Shown: positions 1 to 7,215, counted from the stretch's first letter. The stretch is 35,515 nucleotides of DNA from Candidatus Sungiibacteriota bacterium (GCA_016186095.1 JACPMG010000024.1:1-35515), one strand, 5' to 3'. Numbers and translations: made by a program. The notes: generated from the sequence alone by a model not told the origin.

Positions 1-240
1 AATCTTCTGCGGACTCTCGGCATCATTGCCGTTCTCGTTGTCCTCATCTACCCGCCGATCCTGGTAGCGCTGACCCGACGGTTGGCGAGTGCACTGGGTC
101 AGGCGCTGGGAGAAGTGGTAGGCCAACTCATCGCGACGGTGAATCCGCTCATCTATCCGGTCGTCGTGATCGCGATCTTGGTAATCGCATACCGGATGAT
201 CTGGCGAGGAATCGCCGGAGGAGGAAGGAGGCGGAGATGA
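1..240 (+). CDS. Small membrane protein, 5' end outside the window
   Basis: Reading frame 1 is open from the first base to a TGA at 238-240, giving at least 79 residues, so the gene starts left of the window. Two hydrophobic stretches are visible (around IIAVLVVLIYPPILVAL and LIYPVVVIAILVIAY), separated by a short amphipathic region, and the tail is Gly/Arg-rich (GGGRRRR). This suggests a two-pass membrane protein. I do not recognise the family. The base composition is visibly more GC-rich than most of the window. Its stop overlaps the next start as ATGA, with a GGAGGAAGGAGG ribosome-binding stretch inside its last codons, so the two genes should be translationally coupled. Absent from the ORF track because its start is missing. 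Confidence 0.6.
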   Translation, partial: NLLRTLGIIAVLVVLIYPPILVALTRRLASALGQALGEVVGQLIATVNPLIYPVVVIAILVIAYRMIWRGIAGGGRRRR

Positions 241-392
241 ACCGACCCGCTGCTATTATCATCCTGCTGGCGCTTCTGATCGCGAGCGCCGGGATTGTCC
301 TCGTCCACTCACGGACTGCGAAGTTCGTGACGGACGATGGCCGGCCGAACCACCAGGCGATCCAGCGCCACCTTGGTGGCGCCGAGCCGTAG
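237..392 (+). CDS. Small single-pass membrane or secreted protein (51 aa)
   Basis: ATG at 237 overlaps the upstream stop (ATGA) and is preceded by a strong GGAGG-type Shine-Dalgarno sequence; TAG at 390-392. The product begins MNRPAAIIILLALLIASAG, a hydrophobic N-terminus that could be a signal anchor, followed by a polar tail ending HLGGAEP. It is below the length cutoff of the ORF track. It is co-translated with the partial membrane protein upstream and followed by a terminator, so the pair forms the end of one transcript. Function unknown. A holin-like or toxin-like small membrane protein cannot be excluded, but nothing in the sequence proves it. Confidence 0.55.
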   Translation: MNRPAAIIILLALLIASAGIVLVHSRTAKFVTDDGRPNHQAIQRHLGGAEP

Positions 393-413
393 GTAGACGC
401 CGCGACCAGTAGT

Positions 414-458
414 GAACCGACGACAGGGTCCTATTCCCTCCGTCGGTTCTTCGTTTTA
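414..458 (+). terminator. Intrinsic terminator after the small membrane gene pair
   Basis: Stem GAACCGACG (414-422) pairs with CGTCGGTTC (441-449), with an inner AGGG/CCCT extension, followed by the T-rich tail TTCGTTTT. Confidence 0.75.
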
Positions 459-476
459 GGGAGTCCACCAAAAAGT

Positions 477-508
477 TTGACTTTCAACCAAAAATGGAGA
501 ACTAATAT
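477..508 (+). promoter_or_regulatory. Weak candidate promoter for the zinc-ribbon gene
   Basis: TTGACT at 477-482 and TAATAT at 503-508, but the spacer is 20 nt, longer than the usual 16-18, so this is tentative. It lies just after the previous terminator, as expected for a separate transcription unit. Confidence 0.3.
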
Positions 509-534
509 AAACAGCTCGCTCAAGGAGGGGTCTT

Positions 535-747
535 ATGAAATATCACGCAGCCGTAGTAATGCTTCTGCCGTCAATGCAGCTGGAAAAATTGAGTGCCATC
601 AGGAAATTCATGGAAAGAAATGGTATTGGGACCGAGACGTCTCCTCGATACGTAATCCACCGAAATTGCGGAAGGTGTAATACGGCGATACTTTCTAACC
701 GCACCAGATTCTGCTGCCCGTATTGCGGGAAGAAAATCAAAGCTTAA
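535..747 (+). CDS. Small zinc-ribbon protein (70 aa), unknown function
   Basis: ATG at 535 follows a strong AAGGAGGGG Shine-Dalgarno (522-530), which fixes the start. The C-terminal half carries CGRC and, about 15 residues later, CCPYCGKK, a two-knuckle arrangement typical of a zinc ribbon. The N-terminal half (MKYHAAVVMLLPSMQLEKLSAIRKFM) is predicted helical, with no clear signal peptide. The gene stands alone, between a terminator upstream and one downstream. Zinc ribbons this small often bind nucleic acid or protein, but no specific role can be read from the sequence. The overlapping ORFs at 477 (+) and 543 (-) are shadows. Confidence 0.7.
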   Translation: MKYHAAVVMLLPSMQLEKLSAIRKFMERNGIGTETSPRYVIHRNCGRCNTAILSNRTRFCCPYCGKKIKA

Positions 748-765
748 TTGCTAGCGGCAGACACG

Positions 766-808
766 ACCAGCGCTGGGGTTTTAACCTAACGCTGGTTCTT
801 TATTTTCA
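766..808 (+). terminator. Intrinsic terminator after the zinc-ribbon gene
   Basis: ACCAGCG (766-772) pairs with CGCTGGT (790-796), followed by TCTTTATTTT. Confidence 0.75.
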
Positions 809-883
809 AAAAATCATAACAACCTAAAAATTAAGGATCGCTGCGAAACTTTTCTGTTTAAGAGTTTAACGGTTTAAAAATAA

Positions 884-1043
884 AAGTTGGTGGTCGAGCC
901 CCGCTCTTTTGTAAACAATGGAGGACAAAGTTTGCTTGGTTCTCTGCTGTGCAGAGAAAACTTTGTCCGACTATTAGCGAGTTTCGCCGCTGGAGCGAAA
1001 CGAGCGTGTTTACAAAAGAGCGGGGCGAGGAAACCACCAACTT
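884..1043. repeat. Branched palindromic element (three-way junction)
   Basis: A 10-bp outer stem AAGTTGGTGG (884-893) / CCACCAACTT (1034-1043) encloses an 18-bp perfect stem CCCCGCTCTTTTGTAAAC (899-916) / its complement (1008-1025). Inside are two further hairpins. Hairpin A has GGACAAAGTTT (923-933) pairing with 958-968, capped by TCTCTGC/GCAGAGA. Hairpin B has GTTTCGC (981-987) pairing with GCGAAAC (995-1001). It lies 3 nt beyond the nrdJ stop, between convergent genes. It is probably a miniature repeat element or a structured 3' end. The ORFs that cross it (858-, 887+) are spurious. Confidence 0.7.
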
Positions 1044-1046
1044 ACT

Positions 1047-3770
1047 TTAGCAACCCCCAGAAGTCGCCCCGCACTGAAAACAAGTTTTGCAGGATCCGGT
1101 CTGCACCATCATTCCCCCGCACTCCCTACATACGCTATCCGCATATACCAAGGGCTTGGCATCCGGAAGTGTCGCCTGCTTCGTAGGCACCGCTCTGACC
1201 ATCGCCTCCACCTCTTTGGGCGGCGTTTTTATCCCCAACTCGTCCAAATCCTGCGGCGATAGAAAACGAAATGCCAAGTAGCGGAAAATATAATCGGTGA
1301 TGGAAGTCGCCACCTGAATCGCCGGATTTTCCGTATATCCTGCCGGCTCAAATCTGCCATAAGCGAATTTTCTTACCAAAGTCTTCAAAGGCACCCCATG
1401 TTGTAAAGCAATAGAACTTACAATCGCAAAAGCATCCAGAAGTCCTGCCAGAGTTGATCCTTGCTTGGACATACGGATAAAAATTTCCGCGCAATCCCCG
1501 TTCTCGTACATACTGTAGGTGAAAAATCCTTCATGCCCGGCAATGGAAAATTTGTGGGTTTCGGAAGGCCGCGTGGGCGGCAGACGCCTTCTGGTCGCTT
1601 TCCCCTCTTTTTTCCCTCCGGCTCCTGTCGAAGTAACATAAGGCTGGGCCGCTTTGGATCCATCGCGATACACGGCAAATGCTTTAAGCCCCAATTTCCA
1701 CCCCATCATGTAGGCCTGCATAATTTCCTCCACCGTGGTCTCATGCGGCATATTAAAAGTCTTGGATATGGCTCCGGAAATAAATGGCTGTACGGACGCC
1801 ACCATTTTAACATGCCCCTGCCAGTGAATAGACCGCTTGCCGTTAGCGGGCTTTGACGCGCAATCAAATACCGCTAAGTGTTCCTCTTTCAATCCGGGCG
1901 CGCCTTCAATCGTTCCGTTCTTTTCAAGATGATCTAAGATCGTTTTAATTTCCTCTTCGGAATAATTCAGCCTCCTTAACGCCTCCGGGACCGCGGTATT
2001 TACAAATTTCATTGTTCCCCCGCCCACCAGATATTTTGTTTTCACCAAAGCAAACTCCGGCTCAACCCCCGTAGTAGCGCAATCCATCATGAGCGCGATG
2101 GTGCCGGTAGGCGCTATTACGGTTACTTGGGAATTGCGCACGCCATGTTTTTTACCAAGCGCTAACGCCTCATCCCACGCGCGCCTGGCCCCCTGATGGA
2201 TTTTTTTATCATACACGCGGTTTTCTCTCACTCTGGCCATGGCATCGCGATGCATAGAAATTACTTCAAGCTGGGGCTCTTTATTGATTTTGTATCCTTC
2301 GTACGGGCCCATGCGCTTGGCAACTTCGGCCGAGTAACGATACGCCTCGCCGCACATGAGAGCGGTGATGGCGCCGGCGGTATGGCGCGCCTCTTCGGAA
2401 TCATAGGGAAGCCCCCAAGACATCAGAAGCGCCCCCAGATTGGCATAACCCAAGCCAAGCTGACGGAAGTTATGCGCATTTTGCGCAATTTTTTCGGTCG
2501 GATAGCTTGAGCCGTCCACAAAAATCTCCTGTGCCAGGATCATAACATCAACCGTGTGGACAAAATCACGCACGTTGAAAGTCCCATCCGGATTTAGATA
2601 TTTAATCACGTTTATGGAAGCAAGGTTGCAGGCGGAATCGTCCAAATGCATGTATTCGGCGCACGGATTAGAGGCATTGATGCGGCCCGTATTAGGACAG
2701 GTATGCCAGCGATTGATCGTGGTGTCATACTGCATCCCCGGGTCTCCCGATTCCCACGCGGCCTGCGCGATGGCTTGCATCAGGTCGCGCGCGCGATACT
2801 CCTGCGCGACTTTTCCCGACTGGATAAAACGCGTGGAAAATCTCTCGTCGTGCTCCGAGGCCTGCATAAATTCATCCGTGACGCGGACGGAATTATTTGC
2901 ATTCTGGTATTGGATAGAGTTCCAGGCCTCGTTATTTAAATCATACATGTTGTAGCCGGCAGAAATCAGCGCCTGCACCTTTTTTTCCTCCTCCGCTTTG
3001 CAACGGATAAATTGCAAAACGTCCGGGTGATCGATATTCATCACCACCATTTTGGCCGCGCGCCTCGTGGAGCCGCCGGCGGCAATCATGCCGGCAATTA
3101 CGTCCGCGCCGCGCATGAAAGATACCGGACCGGACGAATGACCGCCTTTAGAAAGCGTTTCCAGTCGCGAGCGCAACGGAGATAAATTTATGCCCGCCCC
3201 TGATCCTTTTTTAAAAATCATCCCTTCGGTGTAAATCCACTGTAAAATTGATTCCATGCGGTCTTCAACGGAAAGGATAAAACACGCTGAGCATTGCGGT
3301 TTTTCTTCCACCCCGACATTAAACCACACCGGTGAATTGAACGCCGCTTTTTGGTTGATCAAGATATGAGTTAGCTCATCGGCAAAAATATTTGCTTCCG
3401 TGTCATCAGTGAAATATCCAAACTTCAGCCCCCATGCACGGGCGGTATCGGCCACGCGCGAAACCATGGAACGCGCGGAGGTTTCGCGCTCCGCCGACCC
3501 AATTCTCCCTCGGAAATATTTTGATCCGGCGATATTAGCCGCATTGTCGGACCAAAAATCCGGGAACTCAAGTTCCCGTTCTTCCACGTGATTATTAATC
3601 CCGCGTACGGTTATTTTAATTTTTTTCCACGTGATCTCGTCAAAAGGATGAACGCCCTCTTTGGTAAAGAGGCGTTCAAGAGGCAGGTGCGCAGTTTTTA
3701 TTTTCGGTGGCAGAGATATAGGCGCGTGCGCGGTTTTGGGCATGACTTTGAGACAAAAGCTCTCTCTCAT
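1047..3770 (-). CDS. nrdJ: Adenosylcobalamin-dependent (class II) ribonucleotide reductase
   Basis: About 907 residues. The protein reduces ribonucleotides to deoxyribonucleotides using a B12-derived radical. Visible hallmarks are the N-terminal GVHPFDEI region, CSACFILSVEDRMESI carrying the first redox cysteine, the radical-site loop NPCAEYMHLDDSACNLASINV, the APTGTIALMMDCATTGVEPEF segment, and a C-terminal cysteine cluster CRECGGMMVQTGSCKTCFQCG typical of Thermotoga-type NrdJ. No N-terminal ATP-cone is apparent. The ORF can begin with GTG at 3788, ATG at 3770 or ATG at 3743. I favour 3770 because GAGG precedes it by 5 nt, but the GTG lies in the loop and the 3770 ATG in the 3' arm of a strong hairpin. 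It has its own promoter and is downstream of a terminator that ends ftsZ. Confidence 0.95.
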   Translation of the reverse strand: MRESFCLKVMPKTAHAPISLPPKIKTAHLPLERLFTKEGVHPFDEITWKKIKITVRGINNHVEERELEFPDFWSDNAANIAGSKYFRGRIGSAERETSARSMVSRVADTARAWGLKFGYFTDDTEANIFADELTHILINQKAAFNSPVWFNVGVEEKPQCSACFILSVEDRMESILQWIYTEGMIFKKGSGAGINLSPLRSRLETLSKGGHSSGPVSFMRGADVIAGMIAAGGSTRRAAKMVVMNIDHPDVLQFIRCKAEEEKKVQALISAGYNMYDLNNEAWNSIQYQNANNSVRVTDEFMQASEHDERFSTRFIQSGKVAQEYRARDLMQAIAQAAWESGDPGMQYDTTINRWHTCPNTGRINASNPCAEYMHLDDSACNLASINVIKYLNPDGTFNVRDFVHTVDVMILAQEIFVDGSSYPTEKIAQNAHNFRQLGLGYANLGALLMSWGLPYDSEEARHTAGAITALMCGEAYRYSAEVAKRMGPYEGYKINKEPQLEVISMHRDAMARVRENRVYDKKIHQGARRAWDEALALGKKHGVRNSQVTVIAPTGTIALMMDCATTGVEPEFALVKTKYLVGGGTMKFVNTAVPEALRRLNYSEEEIKTILDHLEKNGTIEGAPGLKEEHLAVFDCASKPANGKRSIHWQGHVKMVASVQPFISGAISKTFNMPHETTVEEIMQAYMMGWKLGLKAFAVYRDGSKAAQPYVTSTGAGGKKEGKATRRRLPPTRPSETHKFSIAGHEGFFTYSMYENGDCAEIFIRMSKQGSTLAGLLDAFAIVSSIALQHGVPLKTLVRKFAYGRFEPAGYTENPAIQVATSITDYIFRYLAFRFLSPQDLDELGIKTPPKEVEAMVRAVPTKQATLPDAKPLVYADSVCRECGGMMVQTGSCKTCFQCGATSGGC

Positions 3771-3808
3771 CCGCCCCTCGGGAGCCACCCGGATGAAAGA
3801 GAGCTTTT
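3755..3808 (-). promoter_or_regulatory. 19-bp hairpin over the nrdJ translation start
   Basis: Positions 3755-3773 pair with 3790-3808 with one mismatch (A4GCTCTCT-type arms), leaving a 16-nt loop. On the minus-strand mRNA the GTG at 3788 lies in the loop and the ATG at 3770 in the 3' arm. This could limit initiation or act as a weak attenuator; only four Us follow the stem. Confidence 0.55.
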
Positions 3809-3837
3809 AGAAAAATTTATTGCTCTGTAATATCTCT

Positions 3838-3865
3838 ATATTAATGCGTCCGGGCGCGCCGTCAA
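3838..3865 (-). promoter_or_regulatory. nrdJ promoter
   Basis: On the minus strand TTGACG (3865-3860), a 16-nt spacer, then TAATAT (3843-3838). Transcription would start about 3831 and give a roughly 60-nt leader that contains the hairpin. Confidence 0.65.
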
Positions 3866-3873
3866 AAAATTTC

Positions 3874-3882
3874 TGTGGATAA
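3874..3882 (-). promoter_or_regulatory. Perfect DnaA box upstream of the nrdJ promoter
   Basis: TTATCCACA on the minus strand, an exact match to the E. coli-type DnaA box consensus. It ends 8 nt upstream of the nrdJ -35 hexamer. I saw only this exact match in the window. Confidence 0.55.
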
Positions 3883-3897
3883 CTACGAAAGTTTGAC

Positions 3898-3928
3898 AAT
3901 AAAACAAAAAAGTGTCGTCTTCCGACAA
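3898..3928 (-). terminator. Intrinsic terminator between ftsZ and nrdJ
   Basis: Read on the minus strand: TGTCG-GAAGA-CGACA (3927-3913), then CTTTTTTGTTTTATT. It separates ftsZ from the nrdJ promoter. Confidence 0.65.
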
Positions 3929-4020
3929 CCAAAAACGCCCTTGAACGCTACAAAACCTAACTATTTTCTTATAAAACCATGCGGCGGGAATACCACGGTG
4001 AGGAAAGCACTTTCCGGGCG

Positions 4021-5112
4021 TCACTTCCCTTTCCGCCGCAAAAACGCCGGCACCGTATCCCATTCCGACTCCTCCTGCGGAGACACGCCCTTTTCCTGAC
4101 TGGGCTTTTTGGCGGCCTCGCGCTCTTCACGATTCAATGGCAATTTCAAATTGGAATTAGAGTTAAACCCGGTAGCGATCACCGTAATCTTCACCTCTCC
4201 TTTTTTAAGTTTTTCGTCATGCACCGCGCCAAAAATTACTTTGGCGTCGCGATCAATAGATTCGGTAATAATCTTAGCCGCCTCATTAATTTCATACATG
4301 GTAAGATCCGGGCCGCCCGACACGTTAAATAACACTCCTCGCGCTCCATCAATGGAGATATCAAGAAGCGGGGAAGATACCGCGCCTTTGGCTGCGGCCA
4401 CGGCCCGCTCCTCCCCGGTGCCGTGTCCCACACCCATTAATGCGGAGCCCGCATCGGACATGATGGCGCGAACATCCGCAAAATCAACATTGATCACGCC
4501 GGGAGTGATAATAAGATCGGAGATTCCCTGCACAGCTTGCCGAAGCACGTCGTCGCAAATCAGAAAAGCATTGACTAGCGAGGTGTCTTTATTGATGACA
4601 TTTAACAATCGGTCATTTTGAATGGTAATCAGGGCATCCACGCGATCCTTTAATTGATGCCACGCCTCCTCGGCAATACGTCCGCGCTGCGCTCCTTCAA
4701 AACTAAAAGGCCGGGTCACAACGCCAATCACCAAAGACCCTGCGTCCCGCGCAACTTCGGCAATTATAGGAGATGCGCCAGACCCGGTTCCTCCGCCAAG
4801 ACCGCAGGTAAGAAAAACCATATCCGCGCCTTTCAGGGCCTCATGAATTTCGTCTCTATTTTCTTCCGCGGCCTGCCTGCCCACTTCCGGATTCATTCCC
4901 GCCCAAAGCCCTTTGGTCAGATTCTTTCCAATATGAATCTTGTTGCGGGCCTTGGTGAAATGAAGATCCTGCGCGTCGGTATTTATGGTAATAAAATCAA
5001 CCCCGTTGATTTTATGATCAATCATGCGGGTCACCGCCTTTCCGCCGCCGCCGCCTACTCCCACTACTTTTATTCTGGCGTACGTTTCAATATCGGGTTT
5101 AAATTGGGGCAT
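4021..5112 (-). CDS. ftsZ: Cell division GTPase FtsZ
   Basis: 363 residues, a normal length. FtsZ polymerises at mid-cell into the Z-ring. The sequence shows the N-terminal glycine-rich nucleotide loop (KVVGVGGGGGKAVTRMI), the tubulin signature as GLGGGTGSGASP near residue 105 (Ser replacing the usual Thr in GGGTGTG), the TRPFSFEG segment, and the synergy/T7 region NVDFADVRAIMSDAG. The C-terminal tail ends EWDTVPAFLRRKGK, matching the conserved peptide that binds FtsA. The start is supported by CGGAG about 7 nt before the ATG. It lies downstream of ftsA on the same strand, but an ftsA terminator and 347 nt of palindrome-rich DNA lie between them, so it may be transcribed separately. Confidence 0.97.
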   Translation of the reverse strand: MPQFKPDIETYARIKVVGVGGGGGKAVTRMIDHKINGVDFITINTDAQDLHFTKARNKIHIGKNLTKGLWAGMNPEVGRQAAEENRDEIHEALKGADMVFLTCGLGGGTGSGASPIIAEVARDAGSLVIGVVTRPFSFEGAQRGRIAEEAWHQLKDRVDALITIQNDRLLNVINKDTSLVNAFLICDDVLRQAVQGISDLIITPGVINVDFADVRAIMSDAGSALMGVGHGTGEERAVAAAKGAVSSPLLDISIDGARGVLFNVSGGPDLTMYEINEAAKIITESIDRDAKVIFGAVHDEKLKKGEVKITVIATGFNSNSNLKLPLNREEREAAKKPSQEKGVSPQEESEWDTVPAFLRRKGK

Positions 5113-5130
5113 AAATTACTCCGGAAACAG

Positions 5131-5244
5131 CTTTTGAAAATCTTCGTTCCGACCCACCGCGTCGGAACTCATCGCGTGAGCTCCTCGCTCGTCCCGCTTT
5201 CAGCGGGACACCATGGCCGCTCGTCGCTCAAGCGTTTTCAAAAG
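5131..5244. repeat. Branched palindromic element upstream of ftsZ
   Basis: Outer stem CTTTTGAAAA (5131-5140) / TTTTCAAAAG (5235-5244). Inside are hairpins GTTCCGAC (5146-5153) / GTCGGAAC (5161-5168) and GTCCCGCT (5191-5198) / AGCGGGAC (5202-5209). The architecture resembles the 884-1043 element. On the minus strand it sits 19 nt before the ftsZ ATG, so it would lie in the ftsZ leader. Confidence 0.65.
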
Positions 5245-5369
5245 CAGGTTTCCTTCGTTAGAAACTTCCTAAATGTAGGCTTTAAGCCTTTTTATTTACG
5301 CCCCATACGTAGCATGACGGGCGAAAGTATGCAAGAAGCCAAACTAACAACAATTCCACAAGTTATTAA

Positions 5370-5429
5370 CCCCACACATAACTTTTGCTGCGCGAAGCGC
5401 GAACGGATAAGCAAAAGTTATGTGTGGGG
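5370..5429. repeat. 20-bp perfect inverted repeat between ftsA and ftsZ
   Basis: CCCCACACATAACTTTTGCT (5370-5389) pairs exactly with 5410-5429 around a 20-nt loop that itself contains GCGCGAAGCGCG. It follows the ftsA terminator immediately in the direction of transcription and has no T tail, so it is not an ordinary second terminator. Confidence 0.75.
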
Positions 5430-5433
5430 TAAA

Positions 5434-5458
5434 CAAAAAACCCACAGCTTGTGTGGGA
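5434..5458 (-). terminator. Intrinsic terminator of ftsA
   Basis: On the minus strand, directly after the ftsA stop: CCCACA-CAAGC-TGTGGG (5457-5441) followed by TTTTTTG. Confidence 0.75.
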
Positions 5459-5459
5459 T

Positions 5460-6716
5460 TCACGGAAGCAGCGATTTCAGCCATTTGGCCCAAGCTTTCG
5501 AACCCAGACGCGGAGACGTCCTGCCAACCCAGCCGTAACCGGCAACAAAGCTTCGTTGACCAGCCCACTTGAGCGTTCCCAAGACCGATGCCAAGGACGG
5601 AGCCATGTCCTCATTTAATTGTTCTAAAAATTCATGCGGCCTACCGAGTTCAACCGGCAGCTTCAGTTCACGTTTGGCCATTTCTACCAATCCCGGCAGA
5701 AGAGACGACCCTCCGACAATCACCACGCCCGCAGGCAAAAGTTCTACCCGGTCAATTTTTTTGAGTTCTTTTTGTAAGAGCTCAAAAATATCGCGAAGTC
5801 TCGCTTCAATTATTTCGGCCAGCTCCCGCCGTGAGCACGTTTCCTCGCGCGCGCTGGATGCGCCCTCCCCTTCAAGAAATTCGGCCAGATGTATCGTATC
5901 GCGCTTAGGAGCCTCATGCGGGAGACACGATCCACAGGAGATTTTTACCCTTTCGGCTACGTCAACGCGGGTGCGAAAACCTATAGCGACATCATTGGTT
6001 ATGAGATTGCCACCGATAGGAACAACCCCCGCGTGAACCGGCGCGCCCTCTTCAAAAACCATAAAACTTGCCGTGCCGCCGCCGATATCAAGAAGCATAA
6101 CGCCCAGTTCTTTCTGGCGCTTGTCTAAAACTGCCTCCGCCGTGGCCAGCGGAGAAAAAATGTAATCTTCCACTTGCAGACCGGCCCCTTCCACACATTT
6201 TAAAAGATTTTTTAAAAATGAACTTGAACACTCAATAACCAGTACATCCGCCTCAAGCCGCACGCCATGCATTCCTACCGGGTCCTTGATGCCCGCCTCA
6301 TGATCCACACGAAAATCCCGCGGAATCATGTGAAGAATTTCTCTGTTGGGATTTTTGGGGATAAAAGTCTCCGCGGCGGCAATCGCGCGGCGAACATCCT
6401 CGGGCGATATTTCTCCATCAGCCCGCGATACGGCCACCACGCCCCGCGAGGAAGAAACGGAGACATGCGATCCGCCTACCGCGAGCCACACCGATCTGAC
6501 CGGAACAGCTGCGGCCCTTCTGGCCTCTTCAACGGATTGCTTGATTGCCGATGTCGCATCCTCAAGATCTACAATCACCCCTCGCCGAAGACCCGCCGAT
6601 GGAATATTGCCAATACCCAAAATCTGGAGGCCGTCTTCTCCTTTTCTTCTTTCGGCCACCACGGTTTGCACCGTCGAAGTGCCGACATCTAAAGCTACGA
6701 TGATGTTACGAGCCAC
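5460..6716 (-). CDS. ftsA: Cell division protein FtsA, actin-like membrane anchor of FtsZ
   Basis: 418 residues, usual FtsA length. The protein is an actin-fold ATPase that tethers FtsZ to the membrane. Visible features are phosphate-1 ALDVGTSTVQTVV near residue 8, SSRGVVAVSRADGEI of the 1C domain, phosphate-2 LLDIGGGTASFMVFEEG near residue 205, the adenosine motif VVIVGGSSLLPGL near residue 335, and a C-terminal amphipathic helix KAWAKWLKSLLP suited to membrane attachment. The start codon is GTG (6716-6714) with no Shine-Dalgarno sequence; upstream DNA is a degenerate repeat. It has its own terminator before ftsZ, an unusual separation for a pair that normally shares a transcript. Confidence 0.95.
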   Translation of the reverse strand: MARNIIVALDVGTSTVQTVVAERRKGEDGLQILGIGNIPSAGLRRGVIVDLEDATSAIKQSVEEARRAAAVPVRSVWLAVGGSHVSVSSSRGVVAVSRADGEISPEDVRRAIAAAETFIPKNPNREILHMIPRDFRVDHEAGIKDPVGMHGVRLEADVLVIECSSSFLKNLLKCVEGAGLQVEDYIFSPLATAEAVLDKRQKELGVMLLDIGGGTASFMVFEEGAPVHAGVVPIGGNLITNDVAIGFRTRVDVAERVKISCGSCLPHEAPKRDTIHLAEFLEGEGASSAREETCSRRELAEIIEARLRDIFELLQKELKKIDRVELLPAGVVIVGGSSLLPGLVEMAKRELKLPVELGRPHEFLEQLNEDMAPSLASVLGTLKWAGQRSFVAGYGWVGRTSPRLGSKAWAKWLKSLLP

Positions 6717-6723
6717 AATAAAC

Positions 6724-6840
6724 TAAATCCGAAGCACGAAGCACGAAATCCGAAACAACATCTAAATTCCAGTTTACAAAATTCCCGACGTTTAGGACAT
6801 TTGGATTTGTTTCGAATTTCGATATTCGAATTTCGAATTT
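6724..6840. repeat. Degenerate CGAA-rich imperfect palindrome between ybeY and ftsA
   Basis: Repeated words AATCCGAA, GCACGAA and TTCGAATTTCG run through the gap. AAATCCGAAACAA near the left end is complementary to TTGTTTCGAATTT near the right. It resembles the TACGAAA elements elsewhere in the window but is more decayed. No ORF. Confidence 0.45.
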
Positions 6841-7215
6841 TTAATGACCTAGTGTCTGACGAAGTATCTTTTGTTCAAGACGTTCTATCTTAGCAGCCAT
6901 AACCCGTGATCTTTCATGATGCATTCCCGCCAAATGTAACATACCATGTAAAATCATCCATGTCATCTGGTATTGGTAGGTATTCCCCTGCTCTTTAGCT
7001 TCGCGGCGGACAACTGCCGGACACACCAAAATTTCGCCGTAATCAGACCCATGCCTAAAAGAGAGAACGTTTGTTGGCTTATTTTTTTGGCGATAAATAT
7101 GGTTAAGCCGTCGCACTTCCTGTCGTGAGACCTCTACAACCTTGATATTTTTAGGCAGCTTTTCACGCAGGCGTGATGGTAAAACATTGACTATTTCCTT
7201 AGAAGATAATATCAT
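6841..7215 (-). CDS. ybeY: Endoribonuclease YbeY (rRNA maturation factor)
   Basis: 124 residues from ATG 7215. YbeY is a zinc metalloprotein needed for 16S rRNA 3' maturation and ribosome quality control. The metal-binding signature HGMLHLAGMHHE (HGxLHLxGxDH type) is near the C-terminus, and RLNHIYRQKNKPTNVLSFRH matches the conserved LNxxyRxkdkpTDVLSF block. The ORF track extends to a TTG at 7245, but ATG 7215 is more likely. That ATG overlaps the -10 box of the divergent gene at 7245, so expression of the two may interfere. The downstream gap to ftsA holds only a degenerate repeat. Confidence 0.93.
   Translation of the reverse strand: MILSSKEIVNVLPSRLREKLPKNIKVVEVSRQEVRRLNHIYRQKNKPTNVLSFRHGSDYGEILVCPAVVRREAKEQGNTYQYQMTWMILHGMLHLAGMHHERSRVMAAKIERLEQKILRQTLGH
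7187..7215 (+). promoter_or_regulatory. Promoter of the secreted small protein, inside ybeY
   Basis: TTGACT (7187-7192), a 17-nt spacer, TATCAT (7210-7215). It lies within the first codons of ybeY on the opposite strand. Confidence 0.65.

Noticed and set aside
887-1186. 99-aa ORF through the branched palindrome
   Set aside because: Its sequence is dictated by the inverted repeat and the end of nrdJ; no ribosome-binding site.
3790-3870. Cobalamin riboswitch upstream of nrdJ
   Set aside because: The leader is about 60 nt, far too short, and contains no B12-box-like sequence.
3850-3900. Replication origin at the DnaA box
   Set aside because: Only a single exact DnaA box was seen, with no cluster, AT-rich unwinding tract or dnaA/dnaN nearby.
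5270-5305. Plus-strand terminator AGGCTTTAAGCCTTTTTATTT
   Set aside because: A small hairpin with a T tail is present, but no plus-strand gene lies upstream of it.
4654-5538. 294-aa plus-strand ORF across ftsZ and ftsA
   Set aside because: It is antisense to ftsZ and the ftsA 3' end, crosses several hairpins, has a basic low-complexity composition and no recognisable motif.
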